Under the pieces are notes generated by a model. The model was not told where the DNA came from and ran no database searches. It worked only from the letters and a program-made list of their open reading frames with translations. A stretch of DNA of 41,568 nt from assembly GCF_023499215.1 (NCBI RefSeq), contig NZ_JAKHSK010000039.1, forward strand, positions 1 to 41,568, given 5' to 3'. Positions 23,748-32,540 of this stretch are shown piece by piece. The first letter of the stretch is position 1, and every line of letters starts with the position of its first letter. Source of the stretch: Zunongwangia pacifica. GTDB taxonomy: Bacteria > Bacteroidota > Bacteroidia > Flavobacteriales > Flavobacteriaceae. Made by a program: the position numbers and the translations under genes.

Positions 23748-24773
23748 TTATACAATTTCAGGAGGAGTAGCCGGAAATTTAAGGTCTTTTTGAGCGATGG
23801 CAATAAGCCTATCGATTATTGCTTCGGTTTCATCAGGGAAATTTACCTCGATAATTTCATCCTTTAAGAGCCATTTCTCGATGGCATGACAGGACTTCTT
23901 TTTTAAGTTTTTAAGCACCGTGATCCCCATTGTTTTAAGCATCGCGGCATTGCATTGCTGTTCAAACTGGCCTTTCATAGGCACAACCAGCAGTTTCTTC
24001 TTTAAGAATAAAGCCTCGGCCGGCGTTTCGAAACCTGCGCCACAAATAACCCCGCTACATGTGCTTAGGCTTTTTACAAAATCTTCGTTATTTACGGGAC
24101 GGATGATGATATTATAGGTTGCGGAAGCTTTTTTAAAATGTTTTGAAAATATTTCGAATTTGAAATCAGGAAAACTGCTGAACAATTTGAGTAATTTCTT
24201 ATCGGAATACGAAGGAAGGTATACGGTATAATGTGCTAATTTTTCAGGCTGAATTTGCCTAATCTCAGACCGTATCACCGGAGTAAAAATATAGTCATCA
24301 AAAGCTTTAAAATGAAAACCAAAACTAAAACTGCAAGGCGCATACTGTTTTAAGATCTTTAAGCCCAGCCAGTCTTCTTTTAAAGGTTTTGGTGCTAAAG
24401 GATGTAATACGGCCGATTGATGACTTAATCCGTAACAATTTTTATGCGCCATCGCACATGCCCAGGCGGTCACCGGTTCAAAATCGTTAATAATCAGATC
24501 ATATTCTTGTACCGGGACACTTTTTATTTCTTTGTACAGGCGCTTCATTCGGTTTTTACGATAGGTGTTCCAAATATCCACACCGCCTTTTTTCCCGAAG
24601 ATAAAACTAAGGCCCTTAAGCTGATATTTTACATGGTAAGGTAATTTTAAATCCCCCTGAATGCCGCTAACCAAAAGATCAACTGCTCCTTTTTGCTGTA
24701 AAATAGGTATAATTTCAAGTGCCCGGCTAAGATGTCCGTTGCCGGTTCCCTGGATCGCATAAAGTATTTTCAT
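23748..24773 (-). CDS. Glycosyltransferase of the MurG-like Glyco_trans_1_3 group
   Basis: A 341-residue GT-B enzyme. KILYAIQGTGNGHLSRALEI (2-21) is the classic nucleotide-sugar transferase N-terminus, followed by a short MW-type acceptor region. A C-terminal donor-binding region reads VICGAGFETPAEALFLKKKLLVVPMKGQFEQQCNA (about 244-278) with the conserved GGxxT-like (here GAGFET) and E/Q pairs. It would move a sugar from a nucleotide-sugar donor to an unknown acceptor. The upstream small ORF ends within its start codon (TAATG), and GH1 follows, so these three belong to one operon. Confidence 0.85.
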   Translation of the reverse strand: MKILYAIQGTGNGHLSRALEIIPILQQKGAVDLLVSGIQGDLKLPYHVKYQLKGLSFIFGKKGGVDIWNTYRKNRMKRLYKEIKSVPVQEYDLIINDFEPVTAWACAMAHKNCYGLSHQSAVLHPLAPKPLKEDWLGLKILKQYAPCSFSFGFHFKAFDDYIFTPVIRSEIRQIQPEKLAHYTVYLPSYSDKKLLKLFSSFPDFKFEIFSKHFKKASATYNIIIRPVNNEDFVKSLSTCSGVICGAGFETPAEALFLKKKLLVVPMKGQFEQQCNAAMLKTMGITVLKNLKKKSCHAIEKWLLKDEIIEVNFPDETEAIIDRLIAIAQKDLKFPATPPEIV

Positions 24774-24955
24774 TAATGCGATATTCTAAAAAAATGGATA
24801 TGATTTTTTTTCTTCAGAATAAATGGTGAGATCATCGCACTTAATCTACGCTGCACAAAAATGGCCACCAATATTTTCTGAAAACCATCTTTTAAATAAT
24901 AATTTTTAGTGCGCTTAATCTTAGTGTTCCCTTTCAACATCATAAGCTTATCCAT
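24773..24955 (-). CDS. Small basic ORF coupled to the glycosyltransferase
   Basis: A 60-residue ORF. It contains KRTKNYYLKDGFQKILVAIF and FVQRRLSAMISPFILKKK; the sequence is strongly basic with one hydrophobic stretch (about 30-46). Its stop overlaps the glycosyltransferase ATG (TAATG), typical of coupled translation. No family is recognised. It could be a genuine small protein or a leader ORF; chance is possible in AT-rich DNA. Upstream, the 5-bp dyad GTGAT-TT-ATCAC lies around 24960-24975. Confidence 0.4.
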   Translation of the reverse strand: MDKLMMLKGNTKIKRTKNYYLKDGFQKILVAIFVQRRLSAMISPFILKKKNHIHFFRISH

Positions 24956-25094
24956 AACAGTGATTTATCACCGATAAATATATAAGACCATGACTTAAAG
25001 TGTATTACGTGTATTTTAAATAAGTGTATGTTTAAGGTTAAACCTACTCCGGTAATCTTTGATTATCGGTAAAAGCGTGTAACAGGCGGTTTTA

Positions 25095-25925
25095 TTAGCT
25101 AAGTTTTACAGAGGTCATCGTGAGCGATCCTCCTACCGCTTTATCATTAAAAAATTCCAATTCATCTTTATCTTCCTGCAGGGCCAGGGTATACAATAAA
25201 GGTAAATAATGATCTGATGTAGGGACGGCAAGATTTACCGCTGCACCTAAATGACAATAATCCAAAAGCGAATGATGATCTTTAGATGTGATTAATTTTT
25301 TAATTTTATTATCAGCTTCTCTGGCCCAATCGAAAGCGTGATCGATTTTATTTATGTTAGCCCAGTCAATACGGCGCAGGTTATGCACTATATTACCGCT
25401 CCCGATAATTAAAATTCCTTTTCGTCGAAGTATCGCTAACTCTTTGGCTAATTTGTAATGTTGGTGCGGACTTTTACGAACATCTAAACTAAGCTGAACA
25501 ATTGGAATATCTGCTTCAGGATATAAATGTTTTAGTACACTCCAGGCTCCGTGATCTAATCCCCATTGATGATCTAAATGAATCTCTTCGCCTGTGATTA
25601 AAGATGCAGTTGTTTTGGCAAGATCGGGATTTCCTTTTGCCGGATACTGCACGGAAAATAATTCTTGCGGAAAACCTCCAAAATCATGAATGGTTCTTGG
25701 ATTACTCATAGCGGTTACCGCCGTCCCATCAGTAATCCAATGGGCCGAAATACATAAAATAGCGTTTGGTTTTGGCAAAGTTGCGGCAACTTTTCGCCAA
25801 TTGGCTACAAATTCATTTTCTTCGATCGCATTCATCGGGCTACCATGTCCAAAAAATAGTGCAGGCATTTTTGGGGTAGATTTAAAACTTGTTGCAATAT
25901 TATGGAGATCGGCTAAATGCATCAT
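25095..25925 (-). CDS. ygiD: 4,5-DOPA-extradiol-type dioxygenase (YgiD-like, LigB family)
   Basis: A 276-residue class III extradiol dioxygenase homologue. MPALFFGHGSPMNAIEENEF with a metal histidine (in GHGSP) and CISAHWIT (second histidine) begin the domain; HDFGGFPQELF and DHQWGLDHGAWSVLKHLYP follow, as do IGSGNIVHNLR and the acid-rich end. E. coli YgiD opens DOPA between C4 and C5; the native substrate here is unknown. The first 18 residues form a small extension and two consecutive ATGs are possible starts. The gene stands alone between an imperfect hairpin (25049-25069) and the azoR terminator. Confidence 0.9.
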   Translation of the reverse strand: MMHLADLHNIATSFKSTPKMPALFFGHGSPMNAIEENEFVANWRKVAATLPKPNAILCISAHWITDGTAVTAMSNPRTIHDFGGFPQELFSVQYPAKGNPDLAKTTASLITGEEIHLDHQWGLDHGAWSVLKHLYPEADIPIVQLSLDVRKSPHQHYKLAKELAILRRKGILIIGSGNIVHNLRRIDWANINKIDHAFDWAREADNKIKKLITSKDHHSLLDYCHLGAAVNLAVPTSDHYLPLLYTLALQEDKDELEFFNDKAVGGSLTMTSVKLS

Positions 25926-25962
25926 TCATCAAATTAAGGTATTCTTGTAGTTTTTGCTGGCC

Positions 25963-25998
25963 ATAAAAAAGCCTTTCGGATAGCATACCGAAAGGCTT
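25963..25998 (-). terminator. Terminator after azoR
   Basis: AAGCCTTTCGG (25969-25979) and CCGAAAGGCTT (25988-25998) are 11-bp arms with an 8-nt loop; on the minus strand six T residues follow. It stops transcription of azoR before the dioxygenase gene. Confidence 0.85.
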
Positions 25999-26028
25999 AT
26001 AATGATTTTTCTTTTTCTCTCGGGGAAT

Positions 26029-26631
26029 TTAAGCCATGGATGCTACTAATTCTTTTTCCGCTTTCTCTAAGGCTCCATCTCTTAATTCAGGAATGGCAAT
26101 ACCTTCTACCCGTATCAATTCTACATCGGTCATTCCTAAGAAACCAAATATTTTGATTAGATAATCTGATACGAAATCATAAGCAGGATTTTCAGAATAC
26201 ACTCCGCCTGAACTCATAGCGATATATACTTTCTTTCCATTTACTAATCCCTGAGGACCTTCTTCGGTATATTTAAAAGTAACTCCCGATTTCGCCAGGT
26301 GATCAATCCAGGCTTTTAATTGTGAAGGAATCCCAAAATTGTATAAAGGCGCGCCAATCACTAAAATATCAGCATCAAATAATTCCTGGATCGCTTCATC
26401 CTGAAAAGCTATTGTTTCTTTTTGTGCTTCAGTTCTATTTTCTTCAGGGGTAATGATCGCCTGCCATTTTTCTTCAGTAATATGTGGAAAATTTTCTGCA
26501 ACGAGATTTCTTTCCACAACCTCATTTTCAGGATATTCTTTTTTCAGCTGCTCTAAAATTTTATTTCCTAAAGCCAAACTGTAGGAATTTTGCCCGTTTA
26601 ATGTAGAAATTACATGAAGTATCTTTTTCAT
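26029..26631 (-). CDS. azoR: FMN-dependent NADH azoreductase
   Basis: A 200-residue flavodoxin-like oxidoreductase that reduces quinones and azo compounds with NADH through bound FMN. The FMN phosphate loop is near the start (HVISTLNGQNSYSLALGNKI), the second flavin loop is PLYNFGIPSQLKAWIDHL, and AMSSGGVYSEN matches the flavin-ring region; EKELVASMA ends the chain. Length is typical for AzoR (about 200). Upstream are copy 3 of the 48-bp element, overlapping the leader, and a palindrome with a -7 box (26717-26735). Quinone or electrophile stress control is likely but not proved. Confidence 0.93.
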   Translation of the reverse strand: MKKILHVISTLNGQNSYSLALGNKILEQLKKEYPENEVVERNLVAENFPHITEEKWQAIITPEENRTEAQKETIAFQDEAIQELFDADILVIGAPLYNFGIPSQLKAWIDHLAKSGVTFKYTEEGPQGLVNGKKVYIAMSSGGVYSENPAYDFVSDYLIKIFGFLGMTDVELIRVEGIAIPELRDGALEKAEKELVASMA

Positions 26632-26646
26632 AGTATCTGTTTTAAG

Positions 26647-26694
26647 TAAATTACCTTAGGATAATCCCATAAGGTATGTATTAGAAAATTATTT
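26647..26694 (-). repeat. Dispersed intergenic element, copy 3
   Basis: Read on the minus strand this 48-bp block matches copy 1 at 38 of 48 positions without a gap. CCTTA...TAAGG and the inner GGAT/ATCC form a hairpin 15 nt ahead of the azoR start codon, so it would sit in the azoR leader RNA if the -7 box at 26728-26735 is used. Confidence 0.65.
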
Positions 26695-26716
26695 TGTATT
26701 TAGATTATTTACCGAC

Positions 26717-26735
26717 ATTTGTATATACAAATATA
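26717..26735 (-). promoter_or_regulatory. Palindromic operator and -7 box of azoR
   Basis: A 16-bp perfect palindrome, ATTTGTAT-ATACAAAT (26717-26732), overlaps TATATTTG (26735-26728 on the minus strand), a TAnnTTTG-type box. Palindromes of this size bind MarR- or HxlR-type repressors, which commonly control azoreductase genes. The TTG half is not seen at the expected place. Confidence 0.5.
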
Positions 26736-26800
26736 TAAACAATAAGGCTACGATTAAGGGTGCTTCCATAGATGTTACTACTAACATTTAGTATAGTAGA

Positions 26801-27340
26801 TCACACATCCTGCTCTATAAACTGCTCACGGAATTCCTGCGGATTGGTATTATAGACCCGACATAACGCACTTTCGAAATCATTAAAATTGCTAAAACCA
26901 CAGGACTCGGCCAGACATTCCAGGTCACAATTCTCATACTCCGGGATATTGATCATTTCTTTTACTTCAGTCACTCTTAGATCGTCCAGGTATTGATTGA
27001 AGGATTTCCGCTTGGCCTTTTGTAGAATATAATCGAGTTCTTTTGAAGTGAGCATTAAATGCTTGCTGATTTCATCTATTTTTAGATTCTGGATTAAATA
27101 AAACTTTTCCCTTTGCATGATTTTGTCGAGCAATCTGGAATATTCCAAAGCCATACCATAATCGATATAATTTAATTGTGAAGAAGAATGCTCACTCTTG
27201 TCCAATACCCCACTATTACAAATCATAATGAGAAAAAGAGGGAATAAAATAAATAAAACGAGTGTTGATCCGGAAATTGCGAATATCCCCAAACTAATTA
27301 GCAACACGAAGCCCACAATGTAAGATATGAACAAACTCAT
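26801..27340 (-). CDS. Membrane-anchored AraC-type HTH regulator
   Basis: A 179-residue protein. Residues about 4-42 form two membrane segments (YIVGFVLLISLGIFAIS and LVLFILFPLFLIMIC) separated by a short loop, then a helical linker and an AraC/XylS HTH domain (about 82-175) with QNLKIDEISKHLMLTSKELD and NFNDFESALCRVYNTNPQEF. It should bind DNA at the inner face of the membrane. It is much shorter than hybrid or seven-helix AraC membrane regulators, and an in-frame stop about ten codons upstream argues against a lost longer N-terminus. Its neighbour downstream is azoR, upstream the T9SS gene, both on the same strand. Confidence 0.8.
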   Translation of the reverse strand: MSLFISYIVGFVLLISLGIFAISGSTLVLFILFPLFLIMICNSGVLDKSEHSSSQLNYIDYGMALEYSRLLDKIMQREKFYLIQNLKIDEISKHLMLTSKELDYILQKAKRKSFNQYLDDLRVTEVKEMINIPEYENCDLECLAESCGFSNFNDFESALCRVYNTNPQEFREQFIEQDV

Positions 27341-27576
27341 TAATGCGATTGTTTTATCTAAAAGCCTTCGTTAATAGTAGGGTGTAAAAACGCTACGGCT
27401 AAGAAATTAATAATGTTCTTTTATACTATAAGTATTTGTAAATAACTAATGCAATTGTAATGCCACAACTTCATTTTGTTTAATCTTTATTGAAATTTTA
27501 TCAACACAAAGTTTATTCAGCTATTATAACGGCATTTTGTTGGTTAGATTGTATTCTAAAATAGATTGAGCTTTAC

Positions 27577-29931
27577 TTAACGAATTAAGCTGAAATGACC
27601 TCTTTGCTTTCTTTCAAGATCGATAGTTGCCTTAAACCAATAATCGTCTTCAGGAAGTGGTTTTCCATTTAGAGTACCATCCCATTCCTCATCTTTTTTA
27701 AGGATAGTAATTAAATTCCCGTACCGATCAAAAATCGAGATTTCAATCGCATTATCACCAATTCCAATTGGTTTCCAGCTGTCATTTATACCATCGTTAT
27801 TCGGTGAAAAATAATTAGGAAATCCAATTAAATAAATCTCTTCTTTTATATAAGCACATCCGTCCACTTCTACTATTTCAATCTTATGAATCCCTGGCGA
27901 TATACCGTAATAATTTCCTGTAGTATTCTTACTATTATCATCTAATATGAAAATGTAATTCGATTCTTTCTCGGTTTCAAAATTGATATCATAAGATCCA
28001 TCATGATTATTCTTTTTAGAAAATCGATAATTTATTGGTTTATTTCTATCAAAAAGTGTAATAGTAATCTGTGAAGATAGCACTTCACAGTTAGCGTTTG
28101 AAACCCTATATACGTATGTGCCTGCATTATCTAATTGAGGATTGAAAACACCATTTTGTAAAGTAGGTTCCCAATAGCCATTTGAATCTGGAGTGCCCTC
28201 TAAATAATCAATTAAGGCAAATGGTGTTTCGTATTTACATACGGAGATATTGGAATCTAATCCTGGGTTTGGTTGAGCCGTAAAAATCACTTCAACTATT
28301 GCAGTCTTTGACACACAATAATTATTCACGGTATAAGTATAAAGACCTTCTGCGTCTACAGAGGGATCAAAAATCGAAGAATTTGAAGTTAATCCGGGGC
28401 TCCAGGTTCCGCCTGTTTGAGCATCAGGGCCCAAATAATCAAATAAATCCACTAAGCCTCCATTCTGGCATAGATTTAGGCTTGCGTCGTTCCCTGCACT
28501 TAGTGTAAATGCTTCCTGAAAGTCATAAATTCCATTGTTGTCTTCATCTAAAGGAGTTGTATAGCCAGTTGTTTCACTAATAATTAAGCCATCTTCATCT
28601 ACAGTATCTGGAGAACTTCCTAATGTTCCGTTATTATCATCATCATTAAAACCAGCTTCAAGAACATCATAACAACCATCATTATCACTGTCCAGATCTC
28701 GCTTATCTGGACTACCGTCATTATCTGAGTCACGATCGAGTATACCATTATCTTCAATGATATCTGGGATTCCGTCATTATCATCGTCCAGATCTATATC
28801 ATCTGGAATACCATCATTGTCAAAATCTGGTAAACAGTTAGCCTCAATTTCCTGTCTTGTACTACATTCAGAAGGATTATTTAATATTTCAACGTCATCG
28901 TAAACTCTATTGTTCGCCAATAAATTACATATAGCGGAACAATCTGTTAATTCTTGATTACTAGAGATTATTAATCCAAGATTTCCAAAATTATTACTTA
29001 CAGCATTTAAGTTCTCTAGCCCCGTTAATGCGGCCAATTTGTTATTATTTTGAATTATAAGAGCTCTGTCTATTTTTTCCAAATTATAGAATCCACTTAT
29101 CGATGGTAGTTCTGGATTGCCCGTAATTACCATATTGCCATAAACACGTTGTAAATTATTAAATCCTGTAAAAACAGTTAACTCCAGGGATTCTGTAATT
29201 TCAAAATCACCTCCGCCTAAACTACCAATGCTTTCTAATTTGTTAAAACCTTCTATTTCATTAATACCAGTTCTATTTATAAATAGATCTTTACCAACGT
29301 ATTTTAATTCTGAAAATAAGCCAATTCCATGTGGATAATCCCTAATAACCAGACTCCCTTTTATATATTCTACTTTATTGAAGGCTTGGTAAATACTTAA
29401 TGCTATACCCAGATCATCCATTATAAGGCTTTCTTCAACAAATTTTAAATTTTGAAAGGCATCAAGGGACATCCCAAGATTGTTTAAATCTATGGTATTT
29501 ACTTTCTCAAGTTTGTCGAAACCTTCAAAATAGCCACTAATTCGATTTATATTGATATTATTTACCTCGGTCAATTCGTTAAATGAATTTACATGTCTAA
29601 GCAAATTGTTATTGATAATGTTAAGATCACCATCAATTTTAGAAATTGAAAGCGTCGTAGTTAGATCTTCAATATTCGTATTGCTAATTGTAAGATTTCC
29701 TTTAATCTCTTCGATATTTTGAAGCGGAGATAAATCGATAACCAAGCTAGAGATACTAAGATTACCATTTATAATTGTACAATTTGGATAATTATTTTGA
29801 AATTGGATCAAGTCACTTTGCGAATTAATCGTAACATTACCAGTTGGGCATTGTGCTACTAATTTTAGACTAAAAAGTAGAAGACATAATATAAAGATAC
29901 CTAGCTTAAAAAGATGGCTTAAATTATTCAT
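27577..29931 (-). CDS. T9SS-secreted protein with receptor-L-like repeats, TSP3 calcium motifs and type B sorting domain
   Basis: A 784-residue extracellular protein. The signal peptide (about 1-26) ends in LVAQ. Residues about 30-330 are short repeats of the type [32 protein letters not shown] and [12 protein letters not shown], as in receptor L / leucine-rich surface proteins. Residues about 370-440 carry thrombospondin type 3 calcium motifs ([17 protein letters not shown] and similar). Two Ig-like-type beta domains follow, and the last 85 residues, from [18 protein letters not shown], form a CHU_C/type B sorting domain. A TTG at 29937 is an alternative start; the ATG at 29931 is preferred. 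The upstream small ORF overlaps the first 8 bases. It may be an adhesin; its ligand is unknown. Confidence 0.88.
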   Translation of the reverse strand: MNNLSHLFKLGIFILCLLLFSLKLVAQCPTGNVTINSQSDLIQFQNNYPNCTIINGNLSISSLVIDLSPLQNIEEIKGNLTISNTNIEDLTTTLSISKIDGDLNIINNNLLRHVNSFNELTEVNNININRISGYFEGFDKLEKVNTIDLNNLGMSLDAFQNLKFVEESLIMDDLGIALSIYQAFNKVEYIKGSLVIRDYPHGIGLFSELKYVGKDLFINRTGINEIEGFNKLESIGSLGGGDFEITESLELTVFTGFNNLQRVYGNMVITGNPELPSISGFYNLEKIDRALIIQNNNKLAALTGLENLNAVSNNFGNLGLIISSNQELTDCSAICNLLANNRVYDDVEILNNPSECSTRQEIEANCLPDFDNDGIPDDIDLDDDNDGIPDIIEDNGILDRDSDNDGSPDKRDLDSDNDGCYDVLEAGFNDDDNNGTLGSSPDTVDEDGLIISETTGYTTPLDEDNNGIYDFQEAFTLSAGNDASLNLCQNGGLVDLFDYLGPDAQTGGTWSPGLTSNSSIFDPSVDAEGLYTYTVNNYCVSKTAIVEVIFTAQPNPGLDSNISVCKYETPFALIDYLEGTPDSNGYWEPTLQNGVFNPQLDNAGTYVYRVSNANCEVLSSQITITLFDRNKPINYRFSKKNNHDGSYDINFETEKESNYIFILDDNSKNTTGNYYGISPGIHKIEIVEVDGCAYIKEEIYLIGFPNYFSPNNDGINDSWKPIGIGDNAIEISIFDRYGNLITILKKDEEWDGTLNGKPLPEDDYWFKATIDLERKQRGHFSLIR

Positions 29932-30118
29932 TTTCAACCTTAAATAAGTCCTGAATACTTAAATTAGAACGATTTACCATCCATTGATAGCTATTTAAAA
30001 ATAGCTGTTCAAAATAGGTGTTTTCAGCTGTTTTTTTAGAGCTTCTAGGATATTCTATTTGTTTAAAAATGGAATTCCTGAATAATAAAAAGCAGCAAAT
30101 CAAAACAAAATTTCTCAT
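29924..30118 (-). CDS. Small ORF overlapping the T9SS gene, behind a consensus promoter
   Basis: A 64-residue ORF that starts with a hydrophobic, signal-like segment ([18 protein letters not shown]) then a hydrophilic part with [19 protein letters not shown], probably exported or membrane-bound. It overlaps the start of the large gene by 8 bases, so the two are likely co-translated. The promoter 30145-30174 is placed for this ORF: expected start of transcription about 20 nt before its ATG. No family was recognised. The promoter and the overlap raise the odds that it is real. Confidence 0.5.
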   Translation of the reverse strand: MRNFVLICCFLLFRNSIFKQIEYPRSSKKTAENTYFEQLFLNSYQWMVNRSNLSIQDLFKVENE

Positions 30119-30144
30119 GCCAGATTATGTAATTTGAGCTTGCT

Positions 30145-30174
30145 CAAAATTAACTTTTAGGTATAAAATATCAA
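30145..30174 (-). promoter_or_regulatory. Consensus promoter of the small ORF / T9SS operon
   Basis: Minus strand: TTG (30174-30172), exactly 19 nt, TAATTTTG (30152-30145). This is the best match to the Bacteroidota promoter consensus in the window. Transcription would start about 7 nt downstream of the box, near 30138. Confidence 0.7.
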
Positions 30175-30226
30175 GAATATCGATAATATTTTTTATGCTT
30201 TTTTTTAACATTAATTTTAACTCAAA

Positions 30227-30260
30227 AAAAAATCCGAAATAAAGATTAGTCCGGATTTTT
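30227..30260 (-). terminator. Terminator of the pentose phosphate operon
   Basis: CGGATTTTT / AAAAATCCG arms (30227-30235 and 30252-30260) of 9 bp and, on the minus strand, a T-run. It is 27 bp after the pgl stop. Confidence 0.7.
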
Positions 30261-30286
30261 AGAAATATATAGTTTATACTGAAATT

Positions 30287-30997
30287 CTAAATTCTTGCAG
30301 CAGCTTCTTTATCCACATACCACATAAGTTCTCCCTCGGGAGCAATAATCTGAGAAGGATATTTTTCAATATTTTTCTCTCCTTTTATTACTTCATAAAG
30401 TGCATCTGCTTTTTTAGCGCCAAAGGCTATAAATGCCACACTTTTAGCCACATTAATTAATGGTGCGGTTAATGTAATCCGGTACATATCCTGAGGTTCC
30501 AGGAAGTAAGCAGCTACTTTCTTCTCTTTTTCGTGGATTACTTTTTCTCCCGGGAATAATGAAGCGGTATGACCATCGTCCCCCATTCCTAAAAAGATGA
30601 GATCAAAGGTTTTACCATCTTCTAAAACCTTCTCTAAAATTTCAGCATATTCTTGCGCGTATTCTTCCGCAGAAATTCCGTCTTTATACATCGGGAAAAT
30701 CTGATCTTTTGGGATATTCACTTTATTAAGAAAATCTTTAAAAGCATTTCCTGCATTGCTACGTTCGTCTTCAATAGGCACCCATCTTTCGTCACACCAA
30801 AAAACAAAAAGTTTATCCCAGGCTACCTGATCTTTAAACTCTGTTGTTAGCAAATCGTACATCCCGCCGGGTGACGATCCACCGGTTAAGGCAACGGTAA
30901 ACTTGTCATGCTCTTCAATGGCAAGATTTGCACGTTCTACAAAATGCTGAGCTGCAGCGCGACTAGCTTCTTCTTTGGTTTGATATATATTCAGCAT
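30287..30997 (-). CDS. pgl: 6-phosphogluconolactonase
   Basis: A 236-residue lactonase of the DevB/NagB-like group that hydrolyses 6-phosphoglucono-1,5-lactone to 6-phosphogluconate in the oxidative pentose phosphate pathway. [17 protein letters not shown] (about 34-50), FWCDERWVP and the [14 protein letters not shown] signature support it. A longer frame to 31042 adds 15 basic residues that overlap zwf and are not typical; the ATG at 30997 is used. Its ATG lies inside the zwf stop region (7-base overlap), so the two are translated in concert. It is the last gene of the rpiB-gnd-zwf-pgl operon. Confidence 0.93.
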   Translation of the reverse strand: MLNIYQTKEEASRAAAQHFVERANLAIEEHDKFTVALTGGSSPGGMYDLLTTEFKDQVAWDKLFVFWCDERWVPIEDERSNAGNAFKDFLNKVNIPKDQIFPMYKDGISAEEYAQEYAEILEKVLEDGKTFDLIFLGMGDDGHTASLFPGEKVIHEKEKKVAAYFLEPQDMYRITLTAPLINVAKSVAFIAFGAKKADALYEVIKGEKNIEKYPSQIIAPEGELMWYVDKEAAARI

Positions 30998-32517
30998 TCC
31001 TCTTGTTTCTTTTCTTTTTTTCCAGGTACGTTTATCGACCATACATGTCCCTGTTGCGCAATAAGGGCTTCTGCATTTTCAGGGCCATAGCTTCCTGCCT
31101 GATAATTAGGGAAATTAATCGATTCCCTGCTGTCCCAGGCTTCCTGAACGGTTTTAATCACATCCCAGGCTTCTTCTACCTGATCTGATCGCATAAACAA
31201 GGTGGTATCCCCCAGCATGGCATCAAGTAATAAAGTCTCGTAAGCTTCTGGAGTATGGGTAGAACAGCTATCGTAATTAAAAACCATTTCAGAAGGGTTT
31301 AGATTCATCTCTAAACCTGGTTTTTTGGTCATAAAACGTAACCTAATATCCATTTGCGGTTGCAAGTTAATGGTTAACTTGTTAGGCATAATGTTATTAG
31401 ACTGTTCCCCGGGAAATGCCGCATGTGGTACGGGTCTAAACTGAATTGTTATTGAAGAGCTTTTCTCTTGCATACGTTTACCGGTCCTTAAATAAAACGG
31501 GACATTTTGCCAACGCCAGTTATCAATAAAAAATTTAATTGCTGCAAACGTTTCGGTATTCGAATTTTCGTTTACTCCTTTTTCTTCACGGTATCCAGGT
31601 ACTTTTTCTCCTTCTACCCAACCAGCACTGTATTGGCCACGAACGGCATTTTTGCTTACTTCATCCGGTTTTATTCTACGTATAGCACGTAAAACTTCTA
31701 CTTTACGATTTCGAATTTCTTCAGCATCGGCCGAAATTGGAGCTTCCATCGCTACCATACAAAGGATTTGTAACAGGTGATTCTGGATCATATCCCGAAG
31801 TGCTCCCGAGCCTTCATAATAGCCACCACGCGAACCCACACCAACCTTCTCTGCAACGGTAATTTGCACATAATCAATATAATTTCGGTTCCAAAGGGGC
31901 TCGAACAACGCATTTCCAAAACGGAAAGCCAAAATATTCTGAACCGTTTCCTTACCCAAATAATGATCGATCCTGAAAATTTGTTTTTCGTCAAAAGTCC
32001 GGCGAAGCAATTTATTCAGCTCTATAGAAGATTCCAGATCATAACCAAATGGTTTTTCGATCACCAGACGGTCTTTTTCCAGTTCTTCTACTAATTTCTG
32101 GTTTTTAAGGTTCGCGGTAATATCATCGATAAACTTAGGAGATACCGATAGATAAAATAATCTATTGGCACGTTCTCCCCATTCCTTATCGAGATTATCC
32201 AGTTTGGTATGTAAATCCTGATAGGATTTTTCGTTGGTGATATCTGATTTAAAGTAATAAATCGATTCTTCGAATTTCTTCCAAATTTTGGCATCCGGAT
32301 CGCGACGGGAAAATTCTTTTAATTTTTTATAAAGATCTTTTCGGTAAGAAGCATCATCAAAATCTGATCTTCCTAATCCGAAAATGGCAAAATGATCTGC
32401 CATTCGATCATCAAGATAAAGGTTATAAAATGCGGGGATTAATTTGCGACTGGCAAGATCTCCTGTACCACCAAATATGACAATGATCGTTGGGGCCGCT
32501 TTCTTTTCTGTCTTCAT
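30991..32517 (-). CDS. zwf: Glucose-6-phosphate 1-dehydrogenase
   Basis: A 508-residue enzyme that oxidises glucose 6-phosphate with NADP+ to the lactone and feeds Pgl. Visible are the Rossmann start [19 protein letters not shown] (11-29), the substrate signature RIDHYLGKE (182-190, with the catalytic histidine pair region) and the long C-terminal domain with [16 protein letters not shown]. It is separated from gnd by 23 bp and overlaps pgl by 7 bp. Cofactor preference cannot be fixed by eye. Confidence 0.96.
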   Translation of the reverse strand: MKTEKKAAPTIIVIFGGTGDLASRKLIPAFYNLYLDDRMADHFAIFGLGRSDFDDASYRKDLYKKLKEFSRRDPDAKIWKKFEESIYYFKSDITNEKSYQDLHTKLDNLDKEWGERANRLFYLSVSPKFIDDITANLKNQKLVEELEKDRLVIEKPFGYDLESSIELNKLLRRTFDEKQIFRIDHYLGKETVQNILAFRFGNALFEPLWNRNYIDYVQITVAEKVGVGSRGGYYEGSGALRDMIQNHLLQILCMVAMEAPISADAEEIRNRKVEVLRAIRRIKPDEVSKNAVRGQYSAGWVEGEKVPGYREEKGVNENSNTETFAAIKFFIDNWRWQNVPFYLRTGKRMQEKSSSITIQFRPVPHAAFPGEQSNNIMPNKLTINLQPQMDIRLRFMTKKPGLEMNLNPSEMVFNYDSCSTHTPEAYETLLLDAMLGDTTLFMRSDQVEEAWDVIKTVQEAWDSRESINFPNYQAGSYGPENAEALIAQQGHVWSINVPGKKEKKQEEC

Positions 32518-32540
32518 TTTAGTTTTAAATTAATTGAGGC

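Noticed and set aside
25049-25069. Imperfect hairpin CCGGTAATC/GATTATCGG as the dioxygenase terminator
   Set aside because: One mismatched (G-U) pair and no T-run on the minus strand; cannot be called a terminator with confidence.
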